Shown: one piece after another, positions 1 to 12,298 of the stretch
Numbering within the stretch: the stretch's first letter is position 1
How the letters are laid out: each line of letters begins with the position of its first letter
Origin: Ypsolopha sequella
Taxonomy: Eukaryota > Arthropoda > Insecta > Lepidoptera > Ypsolophidae
Reading direction: 5' to 3'
NCBI GenBank assembly: GCA_934047225.1
Contig: OW204012.1
Coordinates: 13,144,001-13,208,000, forward strand
Length of the DNA: 64,000 nt
Translations under genes and position numbers: made by a program
The notes under the pieces: model-generated
What the model saw: only the letters and a program-made list of their open reading frames with translations
What the model was told of the DNA's origin: nothing
The model's database searches: none

Positions 1-2533
1 TCAGAATTTTTCATTATATTTTTAGATTTGTCACATATTTAAACTCTTTAATCTATAACAAATTCAATGGTTTTACATCTAAATTGATAGGGACATTATA
101 AATTCATAATATATAATATGTATCAATGTACTCGTAGATGAAAAACCATTGGATTTGTTTTTGTTATTTGGATGTTTGGATTTGTTACTTACGCCCACTT
201 ACGCCTGTTTCCCAAAAGGGGTAGAAGGAGACTGTAGATTTTGCAACGTCTTTCAAAATTTAAATATTAATTATTACAAAAAAATATTATTATAACCTTA
301 AAAATCAGTTTTTGCGTGAATTAGTTGACGTTGTTTTTGGGCGTTATAGTTATTTAATTTGATTTATAATATTTTTTTTGTTGATTAGATGCCAACTGTT
401 TCGCTGATACAATTTTAATTTAATAAAGTTTGATGATTTTTGAGATTTCAGTTATATGATAATAAATAATGTTTATGATAATTATGTAAGATTAGAAAAC
501 AATTTGTCTTTATTTTGACAGTTGACGTTATTTATACATTCTTGAAGTTTAATGCTGTTTTTTATTACACTGTACCGGGGTTTGTTTGAAACTTTGGTAT
601 CATGGCTATGTATCTCTAGTACTTCTATATCTATGGTTTGGGCAACTGTGTCCCACTCACCAAGGAATGCGAAATGTCAGTCCGTTTTGTTGGATATTGG
701 TACAAAACTTCTTTCTACATAAGTGTGATGTATGTACAGAAATGCATCCATTGTGTGAGATGTGAACAAATTCAAGATCAATGGGTAACATGATTTATAC
801 TTGCGATTGTCGGCACTTGATGAAACATAGAAAGCATCTTGATTTTGAACACAAACACTTGTACTATTTGTTTCATAACATAATTATAGGTATATTTGTT
901 GCACAATTCCCGTTACTTCCCAACCGGTTTCGGAAATCAATCCATCTTCAGGGGATACAGAATAGCAAAATAAATGGGTAAGAAACTGTCTTCCACAGAG
1001 GTAAGCAGACTGCGGATTATCATTTATTACTATACACACCTTTTTCTTTTTTGCTTCTTCCACATTTATCAGTCATTTATGCTCTGAATGACTATATTGA
1101 CTGCTTGGCTTGTCTTTGGTCGGCTTTTGTCTAACTAAGCGGCACAATCGAACAAATTTTGAATTTTTTATGCTGTTGAACTAAATAATCATTTTATCGA
1201 TATCGATGTAATTTATGAAGCATAAAACACAGCGCTGCCGCAAACAAAAAAAGAACGAAACTCGTTCGAATTTGGAATAGAAATTAATTAAAAGGCGACC
1301 GATTCTTAAATTCAAATAACTCGAAGATGAATGTGCATTCCGTAGATAATGATAACACATTTTATGAGGGTTCTGCCTGGCGGTGAATCCATAATTAACT
1401 TCTGTTGCTACTTGAGATTGTCTGCAATGGAAGTGATTTCGATTCTAAACGGAAATATTCTTACCTTTATCTACTCCCATACTGCAGTCTTCAATAAGGT
1501 AATTACAACATCAAAAGCTGTTTTATAAGTACCTACATTGTATTAGATTGTAAAACCGCAAATACCATAGCTTAATTTCTAGAAGTTTTTTTTTTATTTT
1601 TCAGTGAATAAACGCCTTTTTATGACATAGTTCTCATTATTTTGGTATATAAATTCACCATTATTTTTTTCATGTTTTTGTAAAGAATTGTTCGATATGA
1701 CGTCACTTGAGAATTTTAGACATCATACTGATTGTGATGTGTGATTGCTTATAAAAAAAAGTGGTCTGTCTCTGTCTGTCTACTCATCTGTCATCCATCT
1801 GTCAAAGTCGGAAGTAAATATTATAAATTTATCTTGATAGCAAAGGACACATTTCTAAACAGCAATTACTCAAGTGACGTCACACGAGGACAAATGGAAG
1901 TTGCAGCTTTTTCGTAAAAATATTCATCATCATGAGGTTTTTTAGATCACAAGTTCTTAAATACGGTTTATTAAACCTAAATCTCGAAATGGTTTTCAAA
2001 TTAACACACCTTAAGGTGATTACCCACGCCAACGGCCTTGAGCAATCGGCCTCACCTCCGGGGAGTTACAGGCGCTGCTCCCCGCATGCCTCTGCGCAGA
2101 CGCCCCGCGCCCCTCTACAAAGATCGCTAGCGTCGGAATGATTCACACCTCGTAGCGAGGTAGAAATAGATTTATGTAGCATTGTTTTATGCGCAAACCT
2201 ATAACTATAACTTTTCAAGCTCAATAGGCTGTGCTGTAACAGAAAGATGTGACCATTCTGTACATATTACTACACGGTGATATTTTGGTAGTTTTGAAAA
2301 CAAACTAGTGGTTATAGTTATTGCGAACTAGTGGTGATAGTGAAATCACGAAAATATATAAAACATATACAACAGTTACATACAGTACCTGCTCTAATGT
2401 AACATGTCATCAAAATCGGTTATGTGAGGATACCCGAAAGTGACCAAGTTGATATTGGGGTCAGACCTTTATAAATTTTGGGCTTGAGCGGTAACAGACG
2501 ACCGTCACTTTGCAGTTGGTAACCGTCAACAGT
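1..2533. other. Intergenic, AT-rich, no gene seen
   Basis: No ORF with family features. 1620-1870 shares phrases (TTTTGGTATATAAATT; GAGAATTTTAG; AAAGTGGTCTGTC) with 39960-40090, so a dispersed repeat. A short GC-rich patch at 2030-2160 has no clear identity. Confidence 0.5.
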
Positions 2534-2694
2534 AGGCCCACCATGAGTTTGGCACTCGATATAAGTTAGCGACTGCGTAAAATATAATGTATTGGAAATT
2601 CTGGTTCCTCTCGTATACCGCTAGAACCGCTAAACTCATACAAATGTTTTACGCTGTCGCTAACGTGTATCGAGTGCCAAACTCATGGTAGGCC
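2534..2694. mobile_element. Foldback MITE
   Basis: Terminal inverted repeats of about 48 bp (GGCCCACCATGAGTTTGGCA against its complement at the right end) surround about 60 bp. A half copy lies at 54040-54157, interrupted by a hAT-like element. Confidence 0.7.
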
Positions 2695-3274
2695 AGAGGC
2701 ACAGTATTATACTGCACCAGAGGATTGAGGTAACTTTAGACGTCGAACCTTGTCGGAGGTAACCGTCTAATGATGGTAGCGTCAGCCATCGTCGGTTGCA
2801 GTCAAACAATTTTTCATAAAAAGTTTCTGTTTTTATATTTGAATGATTTTTGAACGATAATGACGAAAAAATATATATATTGATAAAATATTATTTTGTT
2901 ACAATTTTTGTTGATTTCAGTGCTTTTAGAGACTTGAGTGGTATGTATCGGTTATTTGCGGGTCTCATAATAAAACCGATAGTATGTAATATATTTGGGT
3001 ACTCAGAAACGGTTTCAATGATGTTGATGCAACTTTTAGATTTCATTTTTATGAAGATTGTATTCGCACGTAAAATAAACAAAACATATATTTTTTTAGT
3101 CTGTAAATTTTAATTATGTTACGTAATCTGTACCACAGTTTCACCTCGCTAACACTTGTAAGCTCTGATCTGCAGGTAAATCCTCAATTTGGTAAATATA
3201 TGTATATATTTTCTTGATCATGAGTCTTCTGCTTTTTATTTGTTCTTCACTTGAGATAAGTTAAATTTTTTGTT

Positions 3275-3505
3275 GTGCTCTTTGTTCTTCATTTTCTTGT
3301 TCTGTACTTTGTTTATTTCATTGTTCTGTACTGCGGTCTTCATTTTCTTGTTCTAATATATTGTAATACATTTTCTGTGTGTTTTCGTTTTTGTAATTTT
3401 CTTTTTTCCTTTTGTTACTTTTTTGGTTGTGCAGTTTGTTTTTCATTTTATTGTTCTGTACTGTGGTTTTCATTTCTTGTTTTATATTTTGTAATACATT
3501 TGCTG
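3275..3505. repeat. Imperfect T-rich tandem repeat
   Basis: TTCATTTTCTTGTTCTGTAC-like phrases recur five or six times with variable spacing. The 77-codon plus ORF is a by-product. Confidence 0.55.
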
Positions 3506-3524
3506 TAAATTAAAACGAATCTAC

Positions 3525-3641
3525 CAGAATCGAGTCTTTAATCGTCTTTTGTTCAGAGGCTGTCGGATCATTGTCTTTGCCGTTCATTTCTAATGCAATG
3601 AATGAGTCTGGAGATGGTGGTGGTCCAAAAGATATTTTTCT
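3525..3641 (-). CDS. Duplicated 117-bp exon, copy 1
   Basis: Flanked by TTTTTCAG and GTAGATTC on the minus strand. Exactly 39 codons, open: RKISFGPPPSPDSFIALEMN then GKDNDPTASEQKTIKDSIL. Shared with copy 2: SFIA-EM, KDNDPT and QKTIK-SI. The preserved frame and length suggest coding constraint. The intron between the copies contains a Helitron. The downstream end is unclear: a weak terminal exon could follow an acceptor near 3174. Confidence 0.5.
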
Positions 3642-3770
3642 CTGAAAAACATAATAAATAAGTTTGAATTTACCTAAGTACATAGTATAATTTTTAACCT
3701 ACTATAAATTATAAAATAATGCAAACCCATTAAAGAAAAATACTCAAGTTTCACAAACAAATATAAAATA

Positions 3771-4136
3771 CTAGCTTTTGCCCGCGGCTTCACCCGCGTT
3801 GATTAAGTTTTTGTGTAGTCTTGTCGAATCTCATCCCATCCTATCCCACTAATGCCATTATCCCATCCCATCCCATCCTCACTATCCCATCTTACTAATA
3901 ATCAACGGCGTGAATGAGTAACAGTACATCACTTTTCTATAGGAACTTGACACCCCATTGCCTTCCAATGGGAACTGATTGATGGGATAAAAAGTAACCT
4001 ATGTTCTATTCCAGGTAGAACTACATTTGTGCAAAGTTTCAGCCCAATCGGTTCAGTAGTTACGGCGTGAAGGAGTAACAAACATCCATCTATACATCCA
4101 TCCATCCAAACTTTCGCATTTATAATATTAGTGGGA
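3771..4136 (-). mobile_element. Non-autonomous Helitron (Lep1-like)
   Basis: On the minus strand it begins TCCCACTAATATTATAAATG and ends with a GC-rich hairpin (GCGGGTGAAGCCGCGGGC) followed by AAAAGCTAG. It sits between A and T with no target duplication, as Helitrons do. These termini match the Lep1-type Helitrons known from Lepidoptera. Confidence 0.8.
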
Positions 4137-4217
4137 TAGTATTAATTCCTAAATATTTACCTAATTTCAAGGATATAACCACGTTATAAAAGAAGATTGG
4201 TAAATTCTCAAACCTAC

Positions 4218-4334
4218 CGGAATCGACTCTTTGATAGTCTTTTGTGCAGACATTGTTGGATCATTGTCTTTGTCTTCCATTTCTGAAGCAATGAATGAGC
4301 TTAGAGATTGTGGTGATCCAGACGATGCTTTTCT
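4218..4334 (-). CDS. Duplicated 117-bp exon, copy 2
   Basis: Flanked by TTTCTCAG and GTAGGTTT on the minus strand. Exactly 39 codons, phase 0-0, open: RKASSGSPQSLSSFIASEME, then DKDNDPTMSAQKTIKESIP. It is the same length as copy 1 and similar at most positions. A phase-0 exon of this kind can be skipped or included without shifting the frame. Confidence 0.5.
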
Positions 4335-4411
4335 CTGAGAAACATAACAGATAACGCTGAATATGTTTTAATACGTAATATAATTTTTAACGTACTAGGC
4401 TGTCGGGTGAC

Positions 4412-4903
4412 AGTTGGTAACCCTATGTCATCAAATAACAAGATGTGACCAATTCGTAGTGGTGTAGAAAAAAAACTACATCAAAATAAACAGGGTTGGC
4501 TCGACGCAACCTGGAAAATTTTGTAGAGTCAGCAAAAGCAGCACAATTTTATTGATTAAAAAAAATCACATCATCAAGTATATATCATCGACAGAGAGTA
4601 TAAAAGGTGCTAAAAAAAGCTTTTTTTCATATAAAAAGATATTCGATAAAATCAGGCTGATATAAGTACCAACATAGGACATGCAAACCTTATTTTTAAG
4701 CACCTTGTGATACGCTATATCGAACATAGTACTTGCTACTTATTGACGTAATTTTTTGTCAGAAAATTTGTGTTGTTTTTGCTGACTGTATAAAACGCTC
4801 TAGGTTGCGCCTAGCCAACCCGGTTTATTTTGATGTAGTTTTTTTTCTACATCACTACGAGTTGGTCACATCTTGTTACTCGATGAGATAGTGTTCCCGA
4901 CTG
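4412..4903. mobile_element. Foldback MITE with ~95-bp arms
   Basis: The arms contain AACAAGATGTGACCAATTCG and AACTACATCAAAATAAACAG in inverted orientation at both ends. A second copy lies at 63182-63716. Confidence 0.75.
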
Positions 4904-5237
4904 TATTCTGATAGTCTACTATTCTATAGCATAAATTGCCACCGAATGACGTTAGCGTCAGCCGTCGGTTGCAGTCGACCATACAACGCTGACAATACCA
5001 TCAATCGAGTACAGTCGGCGCTGTTTGGCAGCGTCAGCGCGTCGAATGCAACCAATAGCTGACGCTCACTACCATTGTTCGATGGTAGTCGATGGCTATC
5101 GCCAACATGGTTCGACATGTGCAGTTACCTACCGTTGTCTACGGCTACCGTTTTGAAAGTGATGTTCGTTTGTTGGCACCCTAAATATTTACAAAATTTC
5201 AATGACATTACATAATTTCAATGACAATGATATTTGA

Positions 5238-5612
5238 TAGGTGGTAAAGCTGATGCCGGGCTCGACTGTGGAGGTACCACCATCTTATTTGGAGACCCCC
5301 TCGAAGTAATTCAGGGGAGAGTAAGAGGACAGCTCACAGGCAAAAAACCAGGAGGCCCACCATGCCTAGGACCGATGGATGGCGGTATATCCATCCCTTA
5401 TAGCCGGGCCTTATATGGAACAGACTGGTAACGGGCAGCGGCGTCACTGGTGCGAGGGTTCCGGCACCGCGCTCACCAACCCGCCTGCCCAGCGTGTGTG
5501 AGTATGGACAATTCTTCCAGGATGACCACCGGGAATGACAAAGTCCTGAAACGGCTTATGTCCAGCAGTGGACGAACGAGGCTGATGGATGGATGGAATG
5601 ACATTACAGGTT
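5238..5612 (+). repeat. Dispersed repeat with GATG-rich 3' tail, copy 1
   Basis: Begins GGTGGTAAAGCTGATGCCGG and ends GGCTGATGGATGGATGG. The same ~375-bp sequence recurs at 25062-25430 (minus), 44002-44375 (minus, interrupted) and, split by a LINE, at 35115-35300 plus 39566-39705. Open frames within it are not genes. A non-autonomous retroposon is likely. Confidence 0.75.
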
Positions 5613-5654
5613 ACATGCACAGATTATTTTGAATTAATATATTGTCAGGTCTAC

Positions 5655-5744
5655 CCGAATGAACTTTTCAGTACTTGGTCTTTTTTGCAGATTTTGGATT
5701 ATTTTCTTTGCCTTCTGTTTCTGGTGGTCTCTTTTTAGATGCCC
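5655..5744 (-). CDS. Exon-like segment, diverged third copy
   Basis: TTATTTCAG acceptor at its upper edge and CGG|GTAGAC donor at its lower edge. In the frame homologous to the next two copies it reads ASKKRPPETEGKENNPKSAK then KTKY and stop, so it could be a terminal coding exon. In phase 0 it is open through all 30 codons but loses that similarity. The segment is clearly related to those at 4218-4334 and 3525-3641 (GAAACAGAAGGCAAAGA and TCTGCAAAAAAGAC blocks). Confidence 0.35.
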
Positions 5745-6059
5745 CTGAAATAATATATCAATTATATGTATTATACCTACAATTCTAGTTATTCAACTAT
5801 TCTACATAATATTACAGGTATAAATACCACAACTTTGATATGCCTGCCTGGGACATATTTTTCTGAAATTAACTAAAACAAGTATTTCAAATAGTGCTCC
5901 GGTCCAAAAAAACAGGTCGGAAGCGGAGCTAAACCATATACATAGTCCGAGCCTTGATACTTGGGTAGTTTATTTAGCTGGATAGAAGTAAAAACAAAAT
6001 TTTGAGCAACGTTTTTTGCGTGAATTGTTGCTTATAGCTGTTTATAATAATAATTATAC

Positions 6060-6325
6060 CTATATATCGTGATGATAGGAATCCCCGAGGGGGTTTTGGA
6101 GGTGTTTCGAGTGTCTCCGCACTCGGTACACCCGCGTTTCACCGGCGATAAGTATGTCCCAACGTGGTTGGTGGTGACTTCGGGCACAAAACATTCGGCA
6201 AGTAGTAAGTATTAGTAAATACTATGCACAAAAATTCCGAAAAACTCCTTGGTGCATGCCCAACCGAGGCTTGAACCTGGATCTCAAAATTGAGAGGCCT
6301 GCGTTCTACCCATGAGCTACTATAA
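6060..6325 (-). mobile_element. tRNA-derived SINE copy
   Basis: On the minus strand GTAGCTCATGGGTAGAACGC (A-box-like) and GGTTCAAGCCTCGG (B-box-like) sit at tRNA spacing, followed by a SINE body (CCAACGTGGTTGGTGGTGAC in plus orientation). It is not a functional tRNA: acceptor ends do not pair and no CCA-type 3' context is seen. Confidence 0.6.
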
Positions 6326-6408
6326 TTGTTACCAGTAATTATTCATATCTACTCTACTATGGATAATGATTGTGTAGGTAGATTATGTTAGGTACTTACT
6401 TACTTTAC

Positions 6409-6465
6409 TGCATGTATTTTCAAAGCTTTTGTAGGCTTCTTTATTGTTTTAGGTTTTCGTGGCAT
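6409..6465 (-). CDS. Possible start exon of a small basic protein
   Basis: ATG at 6465 opens MPRKPKTIKKPTKALKIHA, a Lys/Pro-rich N terminus, and reaches a run of possible donors (GTAAAGTAAGTAAGTACC). It lies upstream, on the same strand, of three exon-like segments at 5.7, 4.3 and 3.6 kb. Which donor is used decides the downstream frame: GCA|GTAAAG is phase 0, the better consensus AAA|GTAAGT is phase 2. A small Lys-rich nuclear protein is a possible product; this is a guess. Confidence 0.35.
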
Positions 6466-8455
6466 TTTTCTCAATCACATTATATATTTATAATTTTTCT
6501 AAAAAAAGTTCTTTGCTAACTCGTCAAACTTCTAGTTTATTATAGCGTCCACGCGTGAACTTTACAGCACAATTTATCCTCTAAATAACTAAGTTCATTG
6601 CCGAAAGTACTCTCTGAACGCACACAAATAAAAATCCTTATAAATATTTTCGCAAACATGTCATCAGACGCCAGGGTGCGGTACGTGGCAACGAGTGACA
6701 CAGCCTCCCCGTCTGAACGCCACTGCATGACTGATGCCTGCGCCCGCGCAGAGCACCTCTTAGCCTTTGACCTTGAAATCTTACATATTTCGATATTTTT
6801 AATAGAAAAAGTTACTGGATTTACTTGAGATATGTTGCATTTAAAGTTCAACAGATTTTTAATTTTTTGGCGTGTAAATATTTCCAAACGTCATAGCAGA
6901 TTAGGAGGAGTAGGGAATTCAAGCCAAAAAAACATCATACAGTTGTTATTTTTTTTAACATAGAAGTTTTGATCGTACAAAATCAAAATTTGTTGCAAAT
7001 ATTTTTAAAGAGTTATTGATTCATATATATTTTTTTCAAGCCATTTGGTTCAGCCGTAAACGAGGAGTAGGCTTTAGAAAGTACCCATCTGGCTGTATTT
7101 GAAGGATCAAGCGCCTTAACATAATTTAATCTAAGCGAATTCTGTGAGGTGATTGGGCAAATTTATTATAACACCGCTAGAGAAACAATCATAAGCAATA
7201 ACAGTTAAGCCCACGCCCCTTTACTCTTCTCGCTTCTGATTGGTCTCAGGCATCTGCATACTATTTCCATCATGGCGAAGTATCATGACATATCATGACA
7301 AGTGTTATTTAGTTTTACGTGAAATTGTTTTTGATGGTCGTAGATAAAGTATTGTGTGCAAGTGTGCAAGTGCACATAAAGTAGGGCCACTGAGTGATGG
7401 AACTTATGACAGCTGCATTTAGTGATGAGGTACATTTAAAATTTCGGTTAAAAATAAAAATCAAGTGTGAGTTAACTCAACATTAGACACGTCATTCAAC
7501 ATTCAACATAATGATACAAAAGGAAAATGTGCCAAAACCAGTGGCGTAGCTATGGAGGGCTATGCGGTGTAGTGCCCCGGGGCCCCCAAGAGATGTTTAA
7601 ATTTCTAAATCGAAAAAAGTATTTTACTATCATTTATTTTCGTACAGTTTAACTTCGTCATTGTTTTGTTTTTAATTAAATATTATTGCGTAACTTGGCG
7701 ACCTCAAACACGACCTATAAAAAATGAGAAACTTTAAAAAAAAAAGAAACTTTGTTTCTATACGAATTCTATTTCACAATAAAGCAACATTCAAATCGAA
7801 AAATAACCGAAACAAGTAGTACATCACTATCAAAAATGAAGTATTACATTTTTTTATTCACACTTGTTTATAAATAATTACGATACTTTGTAGGCATTTA
7901 AACGTCATAGGCGCCACTCAGTGGCTCTACTGTAGTTAAACATTAGGAGTAATTGCGACACTCGTGCAAATATATTACGAAACTCTCTTCGTTCGTTACG
8001 TAAACAAGAACTCGTGTCCCAATGTCTCACATTATGTCACAGTTGCACAATTATTACAAGAACGTGAGTATGTATGCGTGTATAGCTATCACTATTGTTC
8101 ACTTATTTATCAAAGCTTTCAAAAGTTTAGATGAGCCCTGGCACCTAAAATCTATTGCATTGTTATTGAATGTGTGCGTTAACATAATGCCTACGCGCGC
8201 ACACTGATCATACTACTAAAGTCGTAAAAATTCAAAACTTTAAGGGCGTCCAACTATCACTGTGTTCAGATGAGCACTGATTCCAAACGTGTGAGCGTCA
8301 CACATTTAAAGGTGGAAACATTTTGGTGCTGTCGTACTACGCTACGGTAAGGGCTTATCTTTACTTTTTAAATCTTTGTTATTTATGATAATAGTACATA
8401 TTTTTACTTTTTAAAACCTTTTTGAATGTACATTTTTGTATAAAGTGAAATTTAT
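6466..8455. other. Intergenic, no gene seen
   Basis: Includes a GC-richer patch at 6660-6770 with ORFs on both strands but no recognisable domain. 8105-8165 is a dispersed fragment repeated inverted at 47545-47590 (GATGAGCCCTGGCACCTAAA). Confidence 0.5.
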
Positions 8456-8729
8456 ACAACGTGTAACAGAAAGATGGAAAGATGTAACCATATTTGAAGA
8501 GCTTATTTAGTCAATGGTATAGAACAACTTTTACTATTGAAAAAACCCTGTATTTTGAAAAAAAAAAAAAAACTTTTTAATAGAAAAATGCAATGCCGCT
8601 CAGCTGAATGTATGGAAGAGCAGAATTTTTTCGAGATTTCAGGGTTGGGCCCCTAGTAAAAGTTGTTCTATACCATTGACTGAATAAGCTCTTCAAATAT
8701 GGTTACACCTTTCTGTTACACCTTGTATA
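8456..8729. mobile_element. Foldback MITE with ~80-bp arms
   Basis: GTGTAACAGAAAG ... GGTATAGAACAACTTTTACTA in one arm, inverted in the other (TAGTAAAAGTTGTTCTATACC), around a poly(A) run. Confidence 0.75.
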
Positions 8730-9174
8730 TTCATCCAATTTAAAAAGTACAAATAAAATATGTATTATTATAAATAAGTGAACGATAGTGATAAAATACT
8801 TTAGATGTGTAGTCACTATCACCCACTGAACCTGCTATATATAAATTCAGGCGGATGAATAAATTTCACCATATTTCTAATTACATACATAGATGAATTT
8901 ATTTTTTCATTTATAATATAGTTTATTTTTCAATTTTTTCAAGTGGTTTTAGTTTATTTTTAAGGATATTTTTAGTTTAGTTTAGATGTATTTATTTTAG
9001 TCCTTTTTATTTTCATTTTAATGTTATTTAAGTTAATTGTTGCAATATAGATGAATTATAAATTATGATTGACTAAAAAAAAAACGTTTTTGCGTATTCT
9101 ACATTTGCTTTGTTTTTGGCGTTAGAGTATGTACCAATTTTTAGCTGTGAGCTTCTTTTTAGGCGTTATACATA

Positions 9175-9832
9175 TTAAGGCGCTACGGAAAAAAAATCGA
9201 CACTTTTAGAACTTGCATAACTACTTCAGTAAATAATGTATTATTTTGATAAAATAGTATATTATTTTTGGGTTCTTTTTCTAGAGATCTGTTAAAACAG
9301 AAACGCGATTGGAGTAATTCAGCTCGATAGAAATATTTATTGAAATGAGGACTTTTCTACACCAATTCTCCTGGTTTGACAATCCAGAATGACGTATGGA
9401 CTGCAATTTTATTTTATTTGATGAGTTTTAACAATATTTAGGACCTGCGGGCCTATTATGTATCTCTAGTTGCCAACTGGACTGGGTGCCTATCATCAAA
9501 AACATAGACATACTATCCAATTCCGATTGTCTAACGATATGTTCGCACTTGAAGTGACGACACAGTTCGTAAATAGTCCAATACCAACTAAAGGCAATAC
9601 CGAAAGTGCAGTTTTGATGTAAGTTTTTGACGATAGGCACCCTGTCCAGTTGACAACCTAAGATACAGAATAGGGGGGCTGGTTAACCGAAATTTTGATA
9701 GCAACTTTAGTACATTTTATATTAATAAAAAACCGACTTTTTGCTACTTTTCACGAATCCGTCCCTCTCGCACTGAGGGTTTTTTCGCATATAGAGTAAC
9801 AGAGACGCTAAAACTTTTACATAACGCCTTAA
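9175..9832. mobile_element. TTAA-flanked (piggyBac-like) MITE, copy A
   Basis: TTAA at both ends; inverted ends GGCGCTACGGAAAA and GGCGTTATGTAAAA. The interior shares ACGCGATTGGAG and TCCGTCCCTCTCGCACTG with the copies at 17.8, 24.0, 60.3 and 60.8 kb. Confidence 0.75.
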
Positions 9833-10023
9833 CAATTTCTTTTGATTTAGTAACAATTACAACCAATAAGTGACCAAAATAATAATAAATAATAAATATA
9901 ATAAGAAATTCGAAACAAGCATAACAGCAACATTTTGTCTTCCTATTTATTCATCGCGATCCCGAAAAATTCCAAACCATACATGACTACTTACAATTGG
10001 CAACACTTGAGCAAGCTTTTGTT

Positions 10024-10317
10024 TTTTAGGGTTCCGTACCCAAACGGTAACCAGCGGGACCCTATTACTAAGACTCCGCTGTCCGTCTGTCTGTCTCTCA
10101 CCACAGGCTGTATCTCATGAACCGTGATAGTTAGTTGAAATTTTCACAGATGATGTATTTCTGTTGCCGCTATAACAACAAATACTAAAAAACAGAATAA
10201 AATAAATATTTAAGGGGGCTCCCATACAACAAACGTGAATTTTTTGCCGTTTTTATAGATAATGGTACGAAACCCTTCGTGTGCGAGTCCTACTCGCACT
10301 TGGCCGGTTTTTTTTTC
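10024..10317 (+). repeat. GGTTCCGTACCC-type dispersed repeat, copy 1
   Basis: TTTAGGGTTCCGTACCC ... GACTCCGCTGTCCGTCTGTC ... GGGGGCTCCCATACAACA ... CTTGGCCGGTTTTT. Copies at 43634-43930 (plus) and 49158-49452 (minus). A common Lepidoptera interspersed repeat; class uncertain. Confidence 0.7.
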
Positions 10318-10871
10318 CACTGTTACCATTTTTTTTCTAAAGGCCAATGCCACAGTCTACGCAGCCAGGTAGAAGACGCGGTAAAAGCACAAAATGGATA
10401 AAGATTATTCGTGCGTTACCGAAGAAGCAATGGGGATTTCAAAAGAGAAGTTTTTCGATGTCCCACGGTTACTTTACTGCAGGTGTTTTCAACTTTTCAT
10501 TTTCGCGGGTCGCGGTTTATGTAATGCCTGACATTTTGCATCAAGGGGCTGTTCATATAGTTTTGGCTTATTTTTGATAATAAGATTTGTTTAAACCATT
10601 TCCCCCGCCATAAATCTTACGTAAGATAAAATTTTAAAGGAAATATTAAGAAAAAGGCAAATTTATTGATACATTTATTGTTAGGTTAATAAAACAGGAG
10701 CTAAATTAAGGAGAAAAAACAAAAATTCTGGACTAGCCTAAGGGTTCAACAGCCTGTCAGATAAAGGATTAGCCACTGGAAAATATGTCACATATCCCAC
10801 TTGTAAGAAAAAATAAGATTTGGTGTGACCCTTCCTCTCCAGCGCTCAACCATGGTTTTTTTAAAATTCTT

Positions 10872-11480
10872 TATACAGTGTTTGAGGCATCGATGTAAAT
10901 ATTTTCAGGGATGATAAAGGAAGTGATTTTAAACATTTTTGACTGCATTTACTTTAGTGCAAAGTTTAATAGTTTTCGAGATCTAGACATTTTTTAGTTT
11001 TAGCTACTTAAAAATAGGTTACTGCAATGAAATGATAATAAAACACTAGTATGACTAAAAAAGTAAAAGTTTATTTTAGATTCTTCTTAAATACACTTCA
11101 GTTTAACAATAAAACAAGATCAATGTGTTCACAAAAAAGTGAAAATATACATAAGGCAAAATACAGTACGAAGGAAAATAATTACTCTGTTGAGCTTTAC
11201 GTCTAACTTTACTTCTTATTGAATACATTTATCTTGTTTTATTGTTTGATTGATCTGTATTATGTAATAATTTCAATAAAAATATGATTTATAGCCATAA
11301 TTCTTGTTTTATTATCATTTCATTGCAGTTAACTATTTTTAAGTAGACAAAACAAAAAAATGACTATATCTCGAAAACTATTAAACTTTGCACCAAAGTA
11401 AATTCAGTCAAAAATGTTTTAAATCAATTCCTTAATCATCCCTGAAAAAAATTACATCGATGCCCCAAACAACCTGTATA
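10872..11480. mobile_element. Foldback MITE with long arms, copy 1
   Basis: Arms of about 180 bp share TCAGGGATGATAAAGGAAGT and the complement of ATATCTCGAAAACTATTAAA. Another copy is at 46089-46719. Confidence 0.75.
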
Positions 11481-12011
11481 TTTCAAGTACACGAATCATG
11501 CTGCAATGATTCAGGTAGTAACAGTCAAACCGTTCCGCGAATTCTTTCAAGGTACAGTTGCGGCTGCCCCGCACCCTGCGCAACAGGGATGTGCACCACC
11601 CGCGCATGGTTGCAAAACGCAATCCACATTGCGTAATGCATTCTAAAACAATAATAAAATAAAGATATGAAACGAATATCTTGCTATTTTTATAAATAAC
11701 TACACATACCAGCAAGAACAACCAAAGAAAATTACCAAAACAAAGATGGTAATGGTTTATAACTGCCGAGCAAGATTGTTTATGGTATATTAATTTTTAT
11801 ATGTGAATAAATACTTATATACTTGCTTGTAAGGGTGCACAGTGGCCAGTTCAGCAAATTTAAAACAAATTAAAGTTTGATTTAAGGAAGGCACTTTAAC
11901 ACTCGATTGAACTTAACTTTAACACTGTAGATTGAAGAAAAGTAATAAAAAAATAAAAAGGGGGTGACTAAAAAAGCGTACTATTTATCTGTTTATTGCT
12001 TGCTATATTGC

Positions 12012-12298
12012 TAGAGTCGAAGATTTCGGTAAACGAATCGTGAGACTTAGGTGGAGATGGGCGGGATATCTGGCTACACAGGAAGATGGATGGTGGACTA
12101 GGGCAGTAACAGAGTGACAGCCGAGGCCAGGAAAGCGTTCAGTGGGTAGACCGATGGCTCGATGGCAAGACGATATCGTCAGTGCTGTTGGTGGGCAATG
12201 GATGAGGCTGGCGAGAGACCGATGATAAATGACGTGGAGAAGAAGAGGCATATGCCCAACAGTGGGTTGATGTGGGCTGAACGATGATGATGATGATT
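12012..12298 (+). pseudogene. RTE-type LINE reverse-transcriptase tail
   Basis: The conceptual translation (with stops) includes RIVRLRWRWAGYLA, PGKRSVGRPMARWQDDIV and GGQWMRLARDR, the C-terminal signature of RTE-like LINE polyproteins, followed by a GATGATGATG tail. It is 5'-truncated. Confidence 0.75.

Noticed and set aside
3150..3174. Possible terminal exon (IRAYKC, stop) for the duplicated-exon gene
   Set aside because: Too short and the acceptor is weak; mentioned only as a possibility.
5234..5632. Two short plus ORFs
   Set aside because: They lie inside a dispersed repeat with other copies at 25, 35/39 and 44 kb.
6248..6325. tRNA gene on the minus strand
   Set aside because: A and B boxes are present but the acceptor stem does not pair and SINE body sequence follows; a second copy occurs at 46.8 kb.
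6540..6887. 115-codon minus ORF in a GC-richer patch
   Set aside because: No recognisable domain, no splice or promoter support, and the opposite strand is open too.
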